DNA from: Symsagittifera roscoffensis
Taxonomy: Eukaryota; Xenacoelomorpha; Acoela; Convolutidae
Reading direction: 5' to 3'
Assembly (NCBI RefSeq): GCF_963678635.1
Contig: NW_026971606.1
Span: 1 to 64,000 of the forward strand
Length of the DNA stretch: 64,000 bases
The notes beneath the pieces are model-generated. The model saw only the letters and a list, made by a program, of their open reading frames with translations. It did no database searches and had not been told where the DNA came from. Positions 18,851-29,645 of the stretch are shown here, piece after piece (position 1 is the stretch's first letter; each line of letters begins with the position of its first letter). A program made the position numbers and the translations under genes.

Positions 18851-20659
18851 TTAATTGTCTGGGAAAAAACCGTGGGGGAAGATGTCGTGTATCATGTCTG
18901 AATTTGTTAGTAATTTTGCTAGTATGCGAATGATGTTTTTAATTTGGAGCAGTGGCCAAAGCAATTGAAGTGCTTTAATAGTTCTTAGTTCTTCGGTGCC
19001 GACTGCAAACTCATAAGGTGTGTTTTGAATGAGATTATATATTTTGTGATTGTATTTAGTATTCTGAATAAATTCTAATATAGGGATTTCTATAGGTTGG
19101 ATAAATTCATGTGGGATAAGGAAGGGTCTGGATTCTTCAGCATTAAAGGTCTTCGTGATGGGACAAAATATATACAATTGTGTTATTGGGTCATAATTGC
19201 AGAGGATGCCGTGGAGGTTAGTATCTTTAATGCAATAGGTGAAATTAAGAAAAAATGGTGAAGTGTACTTCGAGTTAAGAAACTGAAAACGATGGTGTGG
19301 TTGTCTTGATGGAGTATGTAGATCAAAATGATTTTGTTTGAAGCGATTGTATGTATATGTGTGAGTCTGTTTAGTGCGTAACATAATGTCGTGTGAACAA
19401 TGCAAATCGCGTTCATGTGGTGCAAGGAAGTGAAAGGTTAGTGAAATTAATTGAAATTTTTCTTTAAAACTTTCGTAACCTTGCATATTAGTTAGTGCTT
19501 CAGAAATGATTTGATCATATTTTCGATCAAAAATATTGAGTGTGAATATATATGGTGTTTTGATGAAGAATTTTTCTGTTAGTTGTGAGTTAGCGAAGCG
19601 GTCGTCATCTAAAAATTGGTCTTGATTAGTTCGGATGATTTTATGATCGTAATATTCTATTGTAAATTCGTTAGCTCGGGGTGCAGTGAATGTTGTTAGT
19701 GATTTTTTATATCCTATATAAGAAAATTGTCTATGTGTTAGTGGTGTGGTTAGTCGATATAGCATATCTGTATTCCTTTCTATATCGTTATGAATTTTAG
19801 ATAACGGCAGGCAAAGGGGATTAGTAAAATGGTAATATGTTGTCCAATGAAGTGTAGGCATTAAAACATGTTCATCTACAAAACTACGTGTGTCGTTAGT
19901 GTCGTTAGGTGTTTTTAAAGTATATTGTGGGAAAGAAGGTAAGATGTTTGCTAGAAAATCTTTCGTGTTGGTATGGTGTGGATGATTAATATATTCGCAG
20001 GCTGTTCCTGGTTTGGTCGGGAATGGATGGTTTGGGAATTTTCTTTTGAAAGTGCGATAAGCTCGGTGATTGCTATTTGATGATTCGGTGGATGTGGATG
20101 ATTTTGCTAACGATGCAGTATAGGCTGAGGAGGGTGTAGGAGTAGGTGGGTTTGAGCATTCTATTGTGGATGAAATTTGATTTTTAGTGAGGGTGTTAGG
20201 GTGTATTAGCTGTTGTTGTAGGGTGATAAAATTATCGAGTTCTTGGGAGATTTGGGGAGTATCGGGAGAATTAGATGATCGGTCGGAATGAAATGGAGAA
20301 TAGGTTGGGGTTACTTGTGAAGCATAAGAGGGAGTAGAAACGGACGGGAGTGGATTATTTAGTGGGATCGATTGAAAAGGGGGCTTTGAAAAAACTGAGG
20401 AGTTGGTTTGAAAATTATTGGATGGAGATGGTTCGGAGTCTGCAAATTCATCAGGGGTTTCTATACTAAGGTTATTAAGTTGTGAAATGGAGTATAAAAA
20501 TGAAATATCTGAATTAGTATCCGATTTCATGCTTGATGTTGTATTAATAGTTGTAAAATCGGGTGGCGGGAAAGCAAAAAGTGGGATTATTGTAATTGGA
20601 GTGTTGAGGTTGGTTGGATGGGAATTTGAGCGGTGTAGGGATCCAAGTTGTCGGCTCAT
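18851..20659 (-). CDS. Retrotransposon ORF-Y, 602 codons, unknown function
   Basis: The longest open frame in the window, undamaged, in the position where some gypsy elements carry env. Residues 1-200 are Ser/Thr/Pro/Asn-rich and probably disordered. From about residue 205 there is a folded-looking part beginning HRAYRTFKRKFPNHPFPTKP and including ANEFTIEYYDHKII and LHGILCNYDPITQLYIFCPI. It ends in a hydrophobic helical region (IKALQLLWPLLQIKNIIRIL). There is no signal peptide, no clear membrane anchor and few Cys, so it does not look like a normal envelope glycoprotein. The ATG overlaps the stop of the preceding frame as ATGA, suggesting re-initiation or a former frameshift fusion. I recognise no family. 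Confidence 0.7.
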   Translation of the reverse strand: MSRQLGSLHRSNSHPTNLNTPITIIPLFAFPPPDFTTINTTSSMKSDTNSDISFLYSISQLNNLSIETPDEFADSEPSPSNNFQTNSSVFSKPPFQSIPLNNPLPSVSTPSYASQVTPTYSPFHSDRSSNSPDTPQISQELDNFITLQQQLIHPNTLTKNQISSTIECSNPPTPTPSSAYTASLAKSSTSTESSNSNHRAYRTFKRKFPNHPFPTKPGTACEYINHPHHTNTKDFLANILPSFPQYTLKTPNDTNDTRSFVDEHVLMPTLHWTTYYHFTNPLCLPLSKIHNDIERNTDMLYRLTTPLTHRQFSYIGYKKSLTTFTAPRANEFTIEYYDHKIIRTNQDQFLDDDRFANSQLTEKFFIKTPYIFTLNIFDRKYDQIISEALTNMQGYESFKEKFQLISLTFHFLAPHERDLHCSHDIMLRTKQTHTYTYNRFKQNHFDLHTPSRQPHHRFQFLNSKYTSPFFLNFTYCIKDTNLHGILCNYDPITQLYIFCPITKTFNAEESRPFLIPHEFIQPIEIPILEFIQNTKYNHKIYNLIQNTPYEFAVGTEELRTIKALQLLWPLLQIKNIIRILAKLLTNSDMIHDIFPHGFFPDN

Positions 20660-22340
20660 CGTGGGCTAAAAAAACTTTGAGACTGAAAAGCGGTGGTATG
20701 GGGTTGTTCTATAATTTGCTCATATGTATTATCATCTTGTGAATGATGTGTCATTATATGTTGTATGGGACTTTGCGAATTGTTTGGTCTAAAATTTGGG
20801 TTATGTGTTATTGCTAGGTTTCGCAAATTTCGTGGGACTAAGGATAATGGATGGTTATGTGGTAGGGGTGGCAACTGTGGTGCTGTAGGCGTTCCTTCTA
20901 TATTATTATGTTCTTCGTCGTATGTGTTCTGTCTTGTCGCTATTTTTGTGTTATATTCTTATATTTGTGCGTCTAGAAGCGTTTTGTTTATTGATGATGA
21001 AAAAATTCCAAAACATTTGTAGTTTCTATAGCTTGTGGTTCCGTTTCGCATTGTGATACTTGATTTATTGCATATTTGTGTAGTGTTTTTTTGTTCATTT
21101 TCTTCACAATCGTAATGTGTTACTAATAAGTCTTGGGGTCCTGTGCGGGGAGAAGGATTTATGTTCTGATCGGAGATTATTAGAAAAAAGAGTTGGAGAA
21201 ATAACAATATTTTTAGAATATACTTTTGTATGATAATCCTGAATATGGGTTATAAAATGTGATGTAACCAATTGTCTTTTTGGTATATCTGTCGTATTTA
21301 TATATTACTTCAGTTGTTATAAATGGTGGTGGTAGCGATTGAGCTGTTATATTTGGTGGGTTTAATGGGTAAGGATGTTGAGCAATGTTGTTTAGTTTAA
21401 CCGTGATTTTAAATTTTAATTGTAGACTATTTTGTTGGAGTATTTGGATATTATGGTCACGAATGTCTTCGTGGATGTCTTTTTTATATTGTAGTCTACG
21501 GAGTGCGCAGTTGTGGAGTCGGTTACTTTCCGGGTGTTGTCCAAATAATGGTGGGGGTGCTGTGAGCGTGTTCCAATCTAATCTTAAAGGAATATTTGTT
21601 GATGATTGTTCTCGATATCTAGCGTCGAGTTTATTTGGAAAATTTAGTGGGAAAGGCGTCGGTGAAATCTGGCTTATTGATGGTGTTGATGGTAGTGATA
21701 ATGTTTCTGGTAGTGATGATGATGTTGTTGTATCCATAGAAATATCTATTGGATCATTTATTAAATTTGGTTCACCTAGTGTGAATGATTGTGTTGTCCA
21801 ATATGGTAGTCGTGATGTTTGGTTTGGGGGGTTAAAGGGATTTTCACGTATTTGTTCAGATGTTGTTGTTGGACCTAAGTAATCTGAGGGTATACTTGAG
21901 GTGCTACATTGTGAAAGAAGTGTAGGGGTTTTCGGGAATATGCTAATTGGGTTTTCTGGAGTACTTGGTGATGGGGATTGGGGTATATCAAAATTAACTC
22001 GGGGGGTTTGAGAGTTTCTATTTCATCGTGGTTGTATAATTTGTCTGTTTATTTCAACTTTATTTTGGTTTTGACTAAGATTTCTTATTCTACTTAAGTC
22101 TTGTGGTAGTGTTGGGTACAAGTTATATGTTGGTTCACTTAGAGGTGCCTGTCGCTGAACTGGTTCAAATGGTTCAGATAAGCGAGCGTGTCGTTCTTCA
22201 AAAGTATATGGGTTATCTTGGAAAGAAATTCGTGTAGATGTGTGGAGGTTTTGGATAGTTGTAGGTATTGTCGGGTTTTCATGGGATGTTGTCGGTGAAG
22301 ACTGACTGTGTGATTGTTGGTTAGCAATTTTTGAGGGTTT
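20656..22340 (-). pseudogene. Retrotransposon ORF-X, post-integrase frame, damaged
   Basis: A frame that opens near 22,335 and stays open, apart from one TGA near 22,024, through a Pro/Ser/Thr/Gln-rich part to 21,213. It contains MDTTTSSSLPETLSLPSTPS, PLFGQHPESNRLHNCALRRL and YKYDRYTKKTIGYITFYNPY. A shifted frame continues 21,207-20,656 with a hydrophobic stretch (LLFLQLFFLIIS), Asn-x-Ser/Thr sites near CNKSSITMRNGTTSY and one TAA at 20,959. The hydrophobic stretch plus glycosylation-type sites could be the start of a surface protein, or an internal membrane segment of one long product. No family recognised. Confidence 0.5.
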
Positions 22341-22343
22341 TTT

Positions 22344-22541
22344 TTATTGATTTCTTTTAGTTAAAAAATTTATGTTTATTGATTCTTCAAGAAAAAGAAT
22401 TAAAGGGATTGTTGCTAAGGCGAATGTTATGATTGCCTTCTTTATACATTTGCATATTGTCAACATTAGGGATGATAAAAATGTTATAAAAATTTCAAAT
22501 AGTAAAAAAATATCTGTTCTACTAAAAATGGTTCGTATCAT
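22344..22541 (-). other. Short hydrophobic frame between integrase and ORF-X
   Basis: 65 codons with two hydrophobic stretches (FEIFITFLSSLMLTICKC and IITFALATIPLILFL). It may be a membrane-anchor remnant, or simply AT-rich sequence. Listed because it lies in the env position. Confidence 0.3.
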
Positions 22542-22933
22542 TTAAATAAATTTTGGGTTTTCGTACCTGTGAATATGGTCAATGACTTGGGAAAGTTGGA
22601 GATATATTTCAAATAGGGAGTAGAAAATTTAAAAAAATTTGCAAAAAATGATTAAAATTATTATAAAAGCTCAAAAGTATCAAAGAGAAATATGTATTAG
22701 GTATAGTTATAGATATGCCTGGAGTTTAGTATCTTTCGTCTAATTGGTTTGTGTTAGAGTTATAGAAGGTGACGGATTGAATGAACCCTTTTGGCTAATT
22801 TTGAACTAGAATCGCTGCGTGTTTGCAGCATGTTATTTTGAAAAATGAAAGTTCAAAAAGTTTCAGAGGTGTAGATATTATTGATTTTAAAATTAAAGCT
22901 GTTTTTGAAATTCAACTTTCTTTAAATTTTAGA

Positions 22934-24500
22934 TTAAGGGATGAATGTTTTGTAGTTTTTACGTGGTTGACTTCTAAGTCGTGATGACTCCCTATGTTCT
23001 AATTTCTCGACTTGTTCTTGGGGTATAATTTTTTCTATCATTTTTCTATTTTTCCTTTCTTTTTGAGGTATATTTTGATCTAGCTTTTTTGTATTGTTTT
23101 GCTTTGTAGTTAGTTTTTTATTTTGTTTTTCAAGGTGAATGTCATTTTGTTCATTTATTTCATTTTCTGTATGTGGGTGATTTTGAATAACTTTTAAACC
23201 TGTGAAAGAATAAAATTGAGTTAGTTCGCGTAGTGCGTATTCTTTTGGGTAGTGAGGCAATAGATTGTTTCGATGTTGAACAATTTCTTTTTGGTCTGAG
23301 TCGGTGATTTTATGGCGGTGGGTTTGGCGATTATTTGGTATGGTCCTTTACGAAGGGGTTGTAATTTTTTAGAAATTCCTTTTTGTGTATTAAAATTAGG
23401 TATTAAGACAAATGTTCCAATTTGTAAATTGGAGGCTGGTGTATAGCGTGAATTTATTTGTTCGTTAATGTTTTGCCTTTGTAACAATTTTTTTGTTACT
23501 TTTTGGTAAATTTCATTGTGTTTTTTATCTCTATTTAAAACTTCCATTTCTATAACCATTTCATATGGTGACATTCCTAGAGTTGTCGTAATTTGTGAAT
23601 TATATGCTAAGGGGAATAGTTTTACATCTGCTGACCATTCTGTGTATCTTGTATCATTTCCTTTTATGATACATCTAAGACATTCTTGTATAGAACGGTT
23701 CATACCTTCGACTAAACCGTTTGTCCAAGGTGCATGAGATGTACGCGGTTTGAGCTTAATGTTGTATAAATGATATAGTGTGATGATTTCATTATTTATG
23801 AATTCTGTACCGTTGTCTGTAACTAAAATTTCGGGTAATCCGAATTTGGCTATCCAGTGTTCATAAAAGGTTGTTTAAGCATAATAAGCGTTACAATGTG
23901 GTACTGGGTTGAGTGCTACATAATGTGTAAATGCGTCAACAATTACCATAATGTAGGAGTTTCCTTCAGAGGATGGTGAAATTGGTCCTTTTGTATCGAA
24001 TGAAATACGGTGGTTAAAATATAAACTTTGTCATTTAAAATCTTGTTTTTGTGCTATTTGTTTTTGATTTGGATAAGGTTTATTTAGTTGACATACTATA
24101 AAATCATTGCATAGTACTTTTATCCAAATTGGTTTATTTGGGAAATAAAAATTTTGTGTAAAATTTGAATATGTTTTCTCTGATCCAGAGTGTCCTTTAG
24201 TAGTTTGTGTATGTGAAATGTTAAAAGCTATTAGAAGCATACTTAAAGGGAGACAGGGAACTGTAGAATCATTTAAGTGATATTCTAGAAGGTCTGTGTT
24301 TTCATTAATTGTTGTATTATTAAATTTTCGAAAATATCGGAGGAGTGTTTTATTTCCTAAAATTGTGGTATCTGCCTTTACGGGCTTAGATTTGTATTTG
24401 TGCTATGATTTTAGTTGTCTAATTATGGGGTCAAGATTTTGGTATTGTTTCAAGGTAATAATTGTAATTTTATCTGTTGGAGGGAGAAAAATGTTTTCAA
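22934..24500 (-). pseudogene. Retrotransposon integrase (Ty3/gypsy type)
   Basis: Read leftward from about 24,500. The zinc-binding N-terminus has HTQTTKGHSG and then LCNDFIVCQLNK, where a Phe stands at the place of the first Cys of the usual C-x2-C pair. The DDE core follows: Asp in ISFDTKGP, Asp in ILVTDNGTEF, Glu in NGLVEGMNRSIQE. Two stops occur in the core (a TGA near 24,036 and a TAA near 23,878). The C-terminal part contains IGTFVLIPNFNTQKG and KLQPLRKGPYQII, the GPY/F-type module found after many gypsy cores. A frameshift near 23,300 leads to a Lys/Gln/Asn-rich tail ending at 22,934. Catalytic residues remain but the frame is broken. Confidence 0.88.
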
Positions 24501-24761
24501 TTTCTAATTTAGATAAAGGAATTGTGTCAAGTGGGTCATGGAGGTCAAAAACTTGATTTATTGTGTATTTTGAATCATTTTTTGTTGTCCTGATAAATCT
24601 ATTTTATAAGTTAAATTTTCTTTCTCAATTAACGGAAAAAAGTCTTTTTTATGCGAGTTTTGTTTTATTCGTTTTTGTTAGGTGTTATTTTTTATCCATT
24701 GTGAGTATGGAATTGGTTTGAAAGTTGATGTTCCAAGTAGATCAACTTCGTAGTGATTATT

Positions 24762-26600
24762 TTAGCAATCTAAGTAAAGTGGGAAGTGTTGTAGATTTTT
24801 TATTTGTGATTGATCAATGTCAGTTTTTACTGCATATTTGCATTCTAGTCGGGGTGATGTTTCGTCTTTTGCAAGGTAAAATTTTATATTTTTGGGTATT
24901 TCAACTGTAGTTTTTCGTGTAAGTAATTCAGGTGGTGTATTTGTGTCTGGTAATGCAAGATTCTTTCCTGCTGTCCGAACTATATGAAAGTTTGGAAATT
25001 TCATTAGAGTTAATTGAAGTCTATAAACTCGGTGATTTGGATTTGACTTTTGTGTAAAGAGAAAAATGCTTGGTTTATGATCTGTGAACAGAACTGTTGG
25101 ATGTTTTGATCCAAGTATCAGAAATTCATATTCTGTAATTGTATAAATTATAGCTGTACATTCTCTCATTAGAGTTGAGAGTCGTAGCTCTGCCTGAGTG
25201 AATAATCGGGAATTTGCTGATATAAGGTTCATTTTATTTGTACCAGTGTGTGATTGTAGTAATGATGCGCCAATGCCAAATTTTGAAGCATCGCACATTA
25301 CATAGAATGGTTGATTTGGATCTGGAATTGTGTTTGAAATTTGTTCATTTCAAAGTTTTTTAATTTCTTCAAATCGTGTTTGATGTTCAGTGGTCCAATC
25401 AAAATTATTTTGTTGTCTGAGGATATTATAGAATGGTCTTAAATATAATTGCATTTTATAAACGTACTTGCTTAAGAAATTTAACATTCCAAGGAATTCT
25501 TGGATTTTCTTTTTGTTTGTTGGTGGTCGAAGTTTTTGAATAGCATCAATGCCTGATTTTAATGGAGTGATTGTGTGTTTTTCTATATTATGTCCTAAAA
25601 ATTTAACTCGTGTTAAAAAGAAGTGTGATTTATCGGGGGCGGCCTTCAGATTTTTTGTTCTGAAGTATTTTATGATAGTCTTCTAAAACTGTAAACATTT
25701 CTTCTTTTGTCTGTGATTGCATAAAAACATCGTCTAAATAGGTGATTGCGTTTTCTTAAGTATTAGTGGTCTAAAAATTTTGCTCATTAAACTGAAAATG
25801 CTGCTGGTCCTATGGATATTCCATAGAATAGGCGGTTGAATTCATATTGTTGATTTCCAATAACAAATTGTGTTAAACGTCGTGATTGTTCATCTAGTGG
25901 CATTTGATTGTATGCACTATTCATATCTGCGGTTGTAAAGTATTTTCCGTTTATTTTTGTTAAAATAACTTGTATTGGTTCAATAGGCCAATTGCATTTC
26001 GATTCGTCTATTAGTGAATTGAGATATCTAGCGTCTAAAACTATTTTTAATGATTCTCCTTTTGCTAGGATGATAACAGGGTTAATAAATGTGTTACCTT
26101 TTGTTTGTTCTTCTTTGTTTGCTGGTGAGATAATTTTTTATTGTTCTAAAATATCTAGTAATCTATTTACTTTATCGTGTAAATGAATTGGTACTTTACT
26201 TGCTCTTTGTTTTTTGAAAACTGCGTCAGGTTTTAACGGGAGATGTAGTGATGAACTGATTTTCCCAACATCAAATTTTGATGTTGCGTAGACTGTTGAA
26301 TATTTTAACAGTTGTTTTGCTAGTTTGTCAAATTCGATTTGTTTAATTTGCGAGTGTTCAAAGTTAAACATCGTTAAAAATGGTTGTCATTCTTTTGTGT
26401 AATTTGTTATATTGAATGTTGGTTTAAAATACGGTGTTTTTGTAAAATAATCTGTGTTTCTCTTTTCAATGTTTTTTATGTTATTTATGGATAGTTCTTC
26501 GTTAAGAATTGTGGATTGACAAATATCTAATAATTGGAGTATATTGTTTACGCGGTATGCTTTTTCATGTACGGGTGATATTGTAGCGTTTGTTTCGCAA
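24762..26600 (-). pseudogene. Retrotransposon reverse transcriptase and RNase H
   Basis: The RT part runs leftward from about 26,400: KVPIHLHDKVNRLLDILEQ, then LKIVLDARYLNSLI, the motif A strand YFTTADMNSAYNQMPLD and GISIGPAAFS. The catalytic box YLDD is encoded at 25,740-25,729 in a shifted frame. A connection domain follows (QEFLGMLNFLSKYVYKMQLY). RNase H shows DASKFGIGASLLQ, MRECTAIIYTITEYEF and FTDHKPSIFLF, the D-E-D set of gypsy RNases H. Near its end ALPDTNTPPELL lacks the usual extra residues after the last Asp. At least four stops or frameshifts (near 26,390, 26,137, 25,785 and 25,650) break it. Confidence 0.9.
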
Positions 26601-26808
26601 TATCCTAAAAGTTCTAAGGGTAATGTTACTTGGTGTAATGTTATTCACATGTAGCGAAATGATGTCTGAATTCGTTTTTTTCAAATATTTTATGGATGAA
26701 ATTGTGATTTTGAAAAACTTATGAATAGGTTTAAACTCAAAGTCTGACATAAAGAGTTGTTGTTTATTTTAAATTTTATCATATTAGTGAACTTGTTTTA
26801 TTGAAAAG

Positions 26809-27567
26809 TTATATATATAAATTTCCTGATAGTGGTTTCAGGTATTTCCGTTGTTGGTTATAAATTGATGGTGGTTGTTTATTTAATCTTTGAAAAAATG
26901 TTAGAGCTGTATTTTTTGTTTTTGTGTACTTATCTTTGATTAGTATTTTACTATTCAAGATGTTGATTGTTGGTATATATTTCGATATAAATGGTATGCC
27001 AATGATATTGTGTTTAATATCAGTGATATGAAATATTTGTTTAAATGGTTTGTTTAGAATTTTATTTTGCTCCATTGTTCTTGTGGGGAGGAGGAATAAT
27101 TGGTCTTTTCCATAATTTACTAATGTTGATCCTTGTGCTGTTGCTAGTTTACTAGAGGTTGCTAGAGGCGTTAATTTTGGATGTAATGTTTTGATTTCAT
27201 TCCATGTGGGAATGTTAATTATGTTTGATTCTGCTCCTGAATCAATTAAAAAATCAATTTCAAGATCTGGTGGTTGAAATTCTTTGTTTCTTGGACTTTC
27301 TAAGAGAAATGGTATTGTCCAAGTTTTTTCTTTAGAATGTTCTTTTTGTATATTTTGATAAATATGATTTGTGTTTAAACATTTTGTTTTGTCATTTTCA
27401 TTGGGTTTATTTACCGTGTTAATTTCGTTTATTTCTTGTGCAGTTTGTGTTGTATTGGTGGGTTCAATATAATAGTTGTGAAGGAGTTCCAATTGATTTT
27501 CATATATATGTGATGTAAAAGGTTGTTCATATATAAAAGGTTCGTAGTCATTTTCGACTGCTATCAT
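26809..27567 (-). CDS. Retrotransposon aspartic protease region of the polyprotein
   Basis: 252 open codons. The active-site box IDFLIDSGAESN (DSG encoded near 27,243-27,227) is followed by IINIPTWNEI, and later HNIIGIPFISKYIPTINIL matches the I-I-G hydrophobic strand before the C-terminus of retroviral-type proteases. The front 80 residues are Asn/Thr/Glu-rich linker. It lies between Gag and RT and was surely part of one Gag-Pol reading unit; the first Met is not a true start. Downstream it loses frame near 26,809. Confidence 0.85.
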   Translation of the reverse strand: MIAVENDYEPFIYEQPFTSHIYENQLELLHNYYIEPTNTTQTAQEINEINTVNKPNENDKTKCLNTNHIYQNIQKEHSKEKTWTIPFLLESPRNKEFQPPDLEIDFLIDSGAESNIINIPTWNEIKTLHPKLTPLATSSKLATAQGSTLVNYGKDQLFLLPTRTMEQNKILNKPFKQIFHITDIKHNIIGIPFISKYIPTINILNSKILIKDKYTKTKNTALTFFQRLNKQPPSIYNQQRKYLKPLSGNLYI

Positions 27568-27841
27568 ATTTATGGAGATGTTATTTTCTGTATCACTTTC
27601 TGTGTCTGATGATCCACAGTTTATTTGATTTAGTTGTAGTTCGTTATTTCCTGTGTCATCAATACCTGGGGGGTCTGATGTTGTTTCTTCATTTGAATGT
27701 ACTTGATTAATATGTCTTTGATGTTTTGGTGTGCTACTTCTGTATCGATGTTTAGAATTATTATAATGGTTATTATTCCTATGTGGTGATTGGGAATAAT
27801 TTCTATATTGATTATTATAACTTGAATTTCGTTTTTGTGAG

Positions 27842-29150
27842 TTAATCCGTGATCTGTTTTGATAATTTTATTTGGTCTGTGATAGTTTGATCTGTTATAT
27901 GAGTTATTTCTTGATCGATTGTTCGGGTAATTCTGATTTCGATTGTTCGAATAACTTCTATCTCGATTATGTGAATAGTTTCTATTTCTGTTATATGATG
28001 AGTTTCGTGATTGATTATTGGAGTAATGTTTATTTCTTGGGTTTGATTGGGAATTGGATCTAGAAACAAATTGTGTTGCATTTGAATTTGATCTCGTATA
28101 ATTATTTCGACTATTTGATCGATTATAATGGTTTTGTGAAGAATTCTGTGTATTTCATCGTTCTGGTGATCTTCCTCTATAACTTGAGTTATATTGTGAT
28201 TGATTCCTTGTGTAATTAGTGTTGTTCGGAAGTGGTTTTCCTGAACTGTTGTTGCTGTATACATTTTTGTTTGGTAGAATTTGATCTTTCTTCATATATT
28301 GATAGAATGATTTATTTGGTTCTTTATATTTTTGAGGTTTGTTTTGGTTATCTCGTTGTTTTTGTCTACATTCGGAAATACTATGTTCGTATCGTCGGCA
28401 ATAATTACACCATTTTTTGAAAGATGGTTTGCCTTTAAAATTTGGGTGTTTTTCATAAATATTTAGTATTTCAGTGATTTTTTCAACGAGGTCTGTATCT
28501 GATTCCTGTATGTTGTTGATATTTGTGGTGTTTGTTTCGATTCGGTTAACATATTGTAGTTTTAGATTGTCTGTTTCTTCAAGTTTCATGGTGATTTCCG
28601 CTTGCTCTAGTTTGTCTACTAGTTTTCGAAAATCTAAATCTGGCTCTCGAATTGAAGAAGGATGAGATGCTCTCTTTTTTATAGCTATTTTCCTTAATTG
28701 AGGTGTTAAGGTAATAATTAAAATTTCTGTCATTTTTGTGTTTTTATAGTCATGTTTATTTAATGAATATGCTTTTCGAACTAGTGTTTCGATACGTACT
28801 GCTACTTGTTTGATGGTTTCATTTGGTAATCTGCGAATTTCATTACATAAAACTCTTTGGTGTTGTTTATTTCTTTCGGAGTCAAACATTTTTGAAAATT
28901 CTTGTGTAAATCTTTTCCAGTCTGATTTTATTTCTATAGGTAATACTGAAAACCGTTTTTGAGTTGCGCCATCTAAAGTTGTTTGTATCAACGCTGTGCG
29001 TCGATGTATCCAATTTTGATGTAGTGGTGTATTTATTGGTTCAGGTCCTATATTTAAAATTAAATTTGCTGTTACTGCATTTAAATAATCTTCTAAAGAA
29101 TATTCAGGGTCTGTGCTCTGTGAATACCATAAGTGGTTTATTTGATGTTA
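27842..29150 (-). pseudogene. Retrotransposon Gag with CCHC zinc knuckle
   Basis: The frame is open from about 29,145 (YSLEDYLNAVTANLIL) through QKRFSVLPIEIKSDWKRFTQ, LPNETIKQVAVRIETLVRKA and KKRASHPSSIREPDLDFRKL. It reaches one zinc knuckle, CNYCRRYEHSISEC (C-x2-C-x4-H-x4-C, 28,409-28,368). A Ser/Asn/Arg-rich nucleic-acid-binding tail follows, interrupted by a TGA at 28,155 and a frameshift near 27,870. The retrotransposon gag domain and single knuckle are typical of Ty3/gypsy. It forms the particle shell and binds RNA. Confidence 0.85.
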
Positions 29151-29645
29151 TTGATGATCCACCCATAAGGTATGGATTCATTGTCATCTGTAGTGATTCT
29201 GCGGCATTTGGCATTTGTGAAAAATTTGAAAGTTGATTTTTTGTTATTTCGTGTTGTTGAAGGTAATATGGGAGTGGTATTTCATTTTGCATTTGAGTTG
29301 GTAGATACGAGTGCATAATCATTGGTTTTTTGGTTGAATTGGTTGAAAAGATTGTGTATTAGTTGGATTTGGCATTTGTATTGGATGTTGATTTCGTGTA
29401 TCTGTTGGATTTGGAGAAAAAATTTTATTACATGTATGAGGTCGTCGTGATCCTTGTTTGCGATATTCTTGGGTATATGGTGCAAAAATGTCTGGTTGTA
29501 AATAATCATCATCAGATGATAAGTAATCCGTATGATGAGGTGCTTGCTTTTTATTTTTATTGTGTTGAAAGAATGGGTAATTTTCACTACAATCCTGTGG
29601 AGGATGTGAATTAGTTCGAAAATTTACTGAGTTGGTTGTTGCCAT
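29104..29645 (-). pseudogene. Asn/Pro/Gln-rich leader of Gag, frameshifted
   Basis: Two overlapping segments in different frames (29,645-29,319 and 29,322-29,104), rich in Asn, Gln, Pro and His, such as PNPTDTRNQHPIQMPNPTNT. They join the pre-Gag frame to the Gag core. Low complexity, probably an unstructured linker; a single reading unit broken by two frameshifts is the simplest view. Confidence 0.45.
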
